From the NCBI RefSeq assembly GCF_019925205.1, contig NC_083563.1, forward strand, positions 3,038,001-3,102,000: a stretch of 64,000 nucleotides of DNA, written 5' to 3'. Below are positions 60,651 through 64,000 of the stretch, piece by piece; position 1 is the first letter of the stretch, and every line of letters begins with the position of its first letter. The position numbers were made by a program, and so were the translations under genes. The notes beneath the pieces were generated by a model. The model did no database searches. It saw only the letters and a program-made list of their open reading frames with translations, and was not told the DNA's origin. The stretch comes from Metopolophium dirhodum. Lineage: Eukaryota > Arthropoda > Insecta > Hemiptera > Aphididae.

Positions 60651-61565
60651 TAAACTTGAAAATGTTACAAGGTTCTTCATAAGTTGTTATTGTTGAAATT
60701 AAAAAAAAATAAATTAGCAAAAGTCCATATTTTTAATAAGTATTTAATAACATATTTTTAATAAGTCATACATTTTATGAGCTTTTGAAGTTTAAATTTT
60801 GATGACATTGAATATTCACGTGTAAAATAAAAATTTCTTATCTAACGATTTTTTTATTTTGTTGTATTTTAAAAACGAATAACCGTCGATACTTGACATT
60901 AAAATGTGTATATCATTTCCTACTCATGGTGTTATTTTCTTAATATGTTGACTCTTTTTTATCTATTTAATCTAAAAATATATATAATTAACATTTTTTA
61001 TATACATTTAAAGTTTAAATTTAGATAATATGATTATCTTTAAACAACTAATAACAATGTTAGTTATTTTGTTGTAGTTTAAAAAATCTATTTGTAGCGA
61101 CTTGTAACATTTGCGTATATTAAAATATATCTTAATATTCATATGCAATGACATTTATAAAATATTTAGAATAATGTTAAGCTATTCCCTATTGGCTATT
61201 CGTACTACGAAACTATTCACACCGTTCTATGGTAAGGCGGTATTGACTCAATAGTTAATAACAATAATATATTATATAAATAGATAGGTGGTATATTATA
61301 ATAATTAAATATTAATAATAAAATACATGCAATGTTTTCGCCGAAAATATAATCAGCTTACCGTAATACTAATCGTAACATAAATTATTTTAATAGTCAT
61401 ATCAAAAATTTTATCATGAAAATTGAAATATACTTAGTTATATAGGCTGACGGATACCGTCCATCCGCTCATAATCGTTTTCGTATACAATGGTATATCA
61501 TCGATTTCAAATTCAAAACATCAGTTACAGTGATCCACTTGAAACCTATTTTACAGCAGAGTTTT
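60651..61565 (+). repeat. Dispersed aphid-type repeat, copy F (left end missing)
   Basis: It begins with the AAGGTTCTTCATAAGTT block shared with copy E, continues with GAGCTTTTGAAGTTTAAATT and GACATTGAATATTCACG (parallel to copy A1 near 1,470-1,505), and ends with TATAGGCTGACGGATACCGT, AATCGTTTTCGTATACAATG and CAGCAGAGTTTTATG. Confidence 0.6.
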
Positions 61566-63139
61566 ATGTAGAACTACTGTATTTTAAATATTAATTAATA
61601 AATTAGTAAGACAAGACTTTAACTTATATTATAATATATATTGCATAAACAACTAAACAAGATAGACTACTATTTAACAATGTGCTAGTTCATTTATTTT
61701 ACCAATGTCTTAAGTACATTGTAGACTTGGATATTTATTTAAACTTGTATACCTATGTATTGTTGTTGCTAATCGGCAGATAATAATTGTGTTTTACATT
61801 TTTTAGTATCTAAAATATAAATTTAGTCTTAAAATTGAAAGGGTTGTTGCCTATAGATCTTCAAATGTCTTCAGTTTAATAAATAAGTGACTCATGCGTA
61901 ACTGTCATTAAGTCGAGTGGAGCTTGGCATATAAGTAGATGTATACATACCATTCATAAATATTTTATTAGCCAAACGGAGATAATCGCTGGACCAGTCC
62001 AACCACAAGCTTGATACCTATGTATTTGAAATGGTGCCTTAAGGAATTTTAACAACTACTCGCGAATTCATAGAGGTGTATACATAATTTACCTACGCAT
62101 ACAATTTAGCGACCCGTTCTGTAAAATTTAAAATTATTTAGGACGTGTCTAGTGTTTGAAACCTTGGAGATGAATTACTGTACTTTTGGTCAGTTATTTA
62201 TGCTTACAATACGCTTATAGTTTAATAGTTTACACTAGTATTATAATATTGTATTATTCCAGATGTCTATTATGATATTATTATATTATTAGTGAATAGT
62301 GATTGTTATTCAACATAGGAAACTAATTTAATAAACCATATTATGCGTACTACAAACCTAAAGAGAACATTCAATTGATATTTTATACTTAACAATAATT
62401 TGTGATAAACGAGTTAGGTACCGAGAGTTATATAGGAATTGCGTAAACAATATTAATATCGTTAGAGATAAAAAGTGCTAGAAGTAAATATTTCAAAACG
62501 GTTTCGTCCCACGTAACAGCACATAATAACATATTATATTTTAACGTTTTCCGAGAACCCACCGTTTTAAAAACAGCACATCAATTTTTATAACGTTGCA
62601 TATACTTACGTATATAGATCGACCAAGAAATGTCTGTATACACGGTATATGGTCGTTAGAATAGATATGCTCTCAAACACACATCGTTATCGATGGTTGT
62701 GAGCCGGAAACGTATTATTATTTTAAGACGGTAAAATTTGACAACCTTGGAAAAAAAGTATCTATACCTGACTATTTATATATTATAAAACATACAGTTA
62801 CAATGATTTTGTACTTATGCTATTTTTCCTCGTTAACTATGTTCTTTTATGTAACAAACTATTTGAAAATTTTAACTTTAACTTTTAAAGGTAATAGGTA
62901 AGTATAGAATATAGAATATATTTTATAATAATAATTAATGAGAATAACATAATATATTTAATTGTTTTAATCGATTATCAACTAGGTACCTATATCTACA
63001 AAATTATATTCCTTTATTGTATACTTAAATAGTTAAATGTAATTAATTACATTAAAATCCATGTACGGGCATGCATTAAGATTTAAGACACACATATATT
63101 TCTATAACTTCTACTTAATATTACACAATATGAATCTAA
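61566..63139. other. AT-rich stretch without a defined gene
   Basis: A 24-nt minus-strand stretch near 62,611-62,634 lies between an acceptor-like GTGTATACAG and a GTAAGTATA donor and could be a micro-exon, without support. A short stem CATCG-TTAT-CGATG lies at about 62,683. TAGGTACCTA is at 62,983. Confidence 0.45.
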
Positions 63140-63778
63140 GACGTCCCCTCCCCATATGCCTTCGCCCTTAGATTTATTGGATGTTGCCACCACGAACGGG
63201 ACAATTCTCCCCCCCCCCCCCCCCCGGACTAAAAATTAAAACTAAAAATATTAAACAATACATAATATTCAATGAAATTTGCAAATCAATAAATGTTTAA
63301 ATGATTAAATTAATACCCTAATTAATACATAAATATAATTCAATGATATGACATAATATCACTATTGCCAATACAAAATTGACTAATATAAATATTAAAA
63401 ACATTTAAAACAATAATATACAAATTACAAATGCTAATAAACAATAATTGTACTGTTTACGAGATTTTTTATTAAATACCTAACCGTTAAATTAATATGT
63501 AATATATAATTCAATATTACTTTCACATAACTTTGGTCTATCAATCATTACCCATTTAATTAGGTAATAAATCCATAACGTGAATGATGATAGTCGATAG
63601 ATGCCGATATGATGATCGTATATTTCGGGTAAAACAAAAGAACCTATTATCCAACCTATTATTATGTGTAAAAAAATATAATATATTGCTTCGGCGGGAA
63701 ATGTCTCAGTCCAAGGGGGAAACGTCCAATACCGCTAAAATCTATGGTAGGAAGCTACGAAGAGGGGGGGGGGACGTC
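63140..63778. mobile_element. 639-bp inverted-repeat element (MITE-like)
   Basis: Both ends carry GACGTCCCC followed by a C-rich run (left 63,140; right, inverted, ending 63,778). The similarity continues, diverged, for about 90 bp inward: CCTTCGCC..TAGATTT against GCTTCCTACCATAGATTT, and GGGACAATTCTCCC against GAGACATTTCCC. A run of about 17 C sits inside the left arm at 63,210. The middle is AT-rich and non-coding. No target duplication was certain. The open frame at 63,584-63,796 is incidental. Confidence 0.5.
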
Positions 63779-64000
63779 CAAACTATCACACAATAAACAC
63801 ATTCTAAGAATTTAGTTTTAAAAAAAAAATATATTTTTTTATTTAAATAGTACCTACGACGCATTCACTTATATTGAGATCCCACATGAACATGTTCAGT
63901 AGGGCTGATTACAATCTTGAAGATTAAATAAAAATATTGAATCACATAAATCAATTTAAAATTAATCTAAGCCATCCATTGAAATGGGTGATGTTTTTCT
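63779..64000. other. AT-rich end of window, nothing recognised
   Basis: No feature seen. Confidence 0.5.

Noticed and set aside
1..64000. Bacterial-type systems (operons, CRISPR, defence islands)
   Set aside because: Composition, splice-like signals, polymerase II/III promoter elements and eukaryotic transposons all indicate an insect nuclear genome; no such systems were seen.

Overview
The window looks like AT-rich insect nuclear DNA, most probably from an aphid (Hemiptera: Aphididae). Four things point there: very AT-rich non-coding sequence; the palindromic word TAGGTACCTA, found at least eleven times; a dispersed repeat starting GATTCTGAGCGGAGCGAT that I associate from memory with aphid genomes; and relics of several eukaryotic transposon classes. 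There are no bacterial operons, ribosome-binding sites or CRISPR arrays. No complete multi-exon gene can be read. Long introns and intergenic DNA dominate, with transposable-element relics and a few short candidate exons.

Left part (1-19.3 kb). Two tandem copies of the dispersed repeat occupy 0.77-3.06 kb, the first carrying a nested 5S-rRNA-derived SINE. Next is a 2,033-bp DNA transposon (3,802-5,834) with 34-bp terminal inverted repeats, an ATGT target duplication, subterminal motifs, an internal minisatellite and the C-terminal part of a transposase-like protein. A 165-bp MITE (7.1 kb), a putative solo LTR (10.6 kb), a decayed Jockey-like LINE on the minus strand (17.3-18.6 kb) and an RTE-like repeat (18.6-19.3 kb) follow.

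Middle part (20-36.4 kb). A GC-rich, apparently non-coding island lies at 20.04-20.72 kb. Two more dispersed-repeat copies, a tRNA-like SINE head (28.05 kb), a second decayed LINE on the plus strand (31.1-32.7 kb) and a second copy of the 165-bp MITE follow. A convincing minus-strand first coding exon (30,249-30,305) has a consensus splice donor and two upstream ORFs. A probable minus-strand 3' gene end (36,176-36,381) consists of two short exons around an 85-bp intron.

Right part (38-64 kb). Candidate TATA/initiator promoters sit at 38.1 and 45.5 kb. Several CpG-rich promoter-like islands (41.5-42.2, 44.6-45.6, 52.4-53.0, 54.6-56.4 kb) suggest 5' ends of genes with long introns. Two hAT-like elements, a second 5S-derived SINE, more dispersed-repeat pieces and a 639-bp inverted-repeat element complete the window.

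The candidate exons cannot be joined into gene models from sequence alone. Exon calls are tentative; the transposon calls are the firmest part of the annotation.
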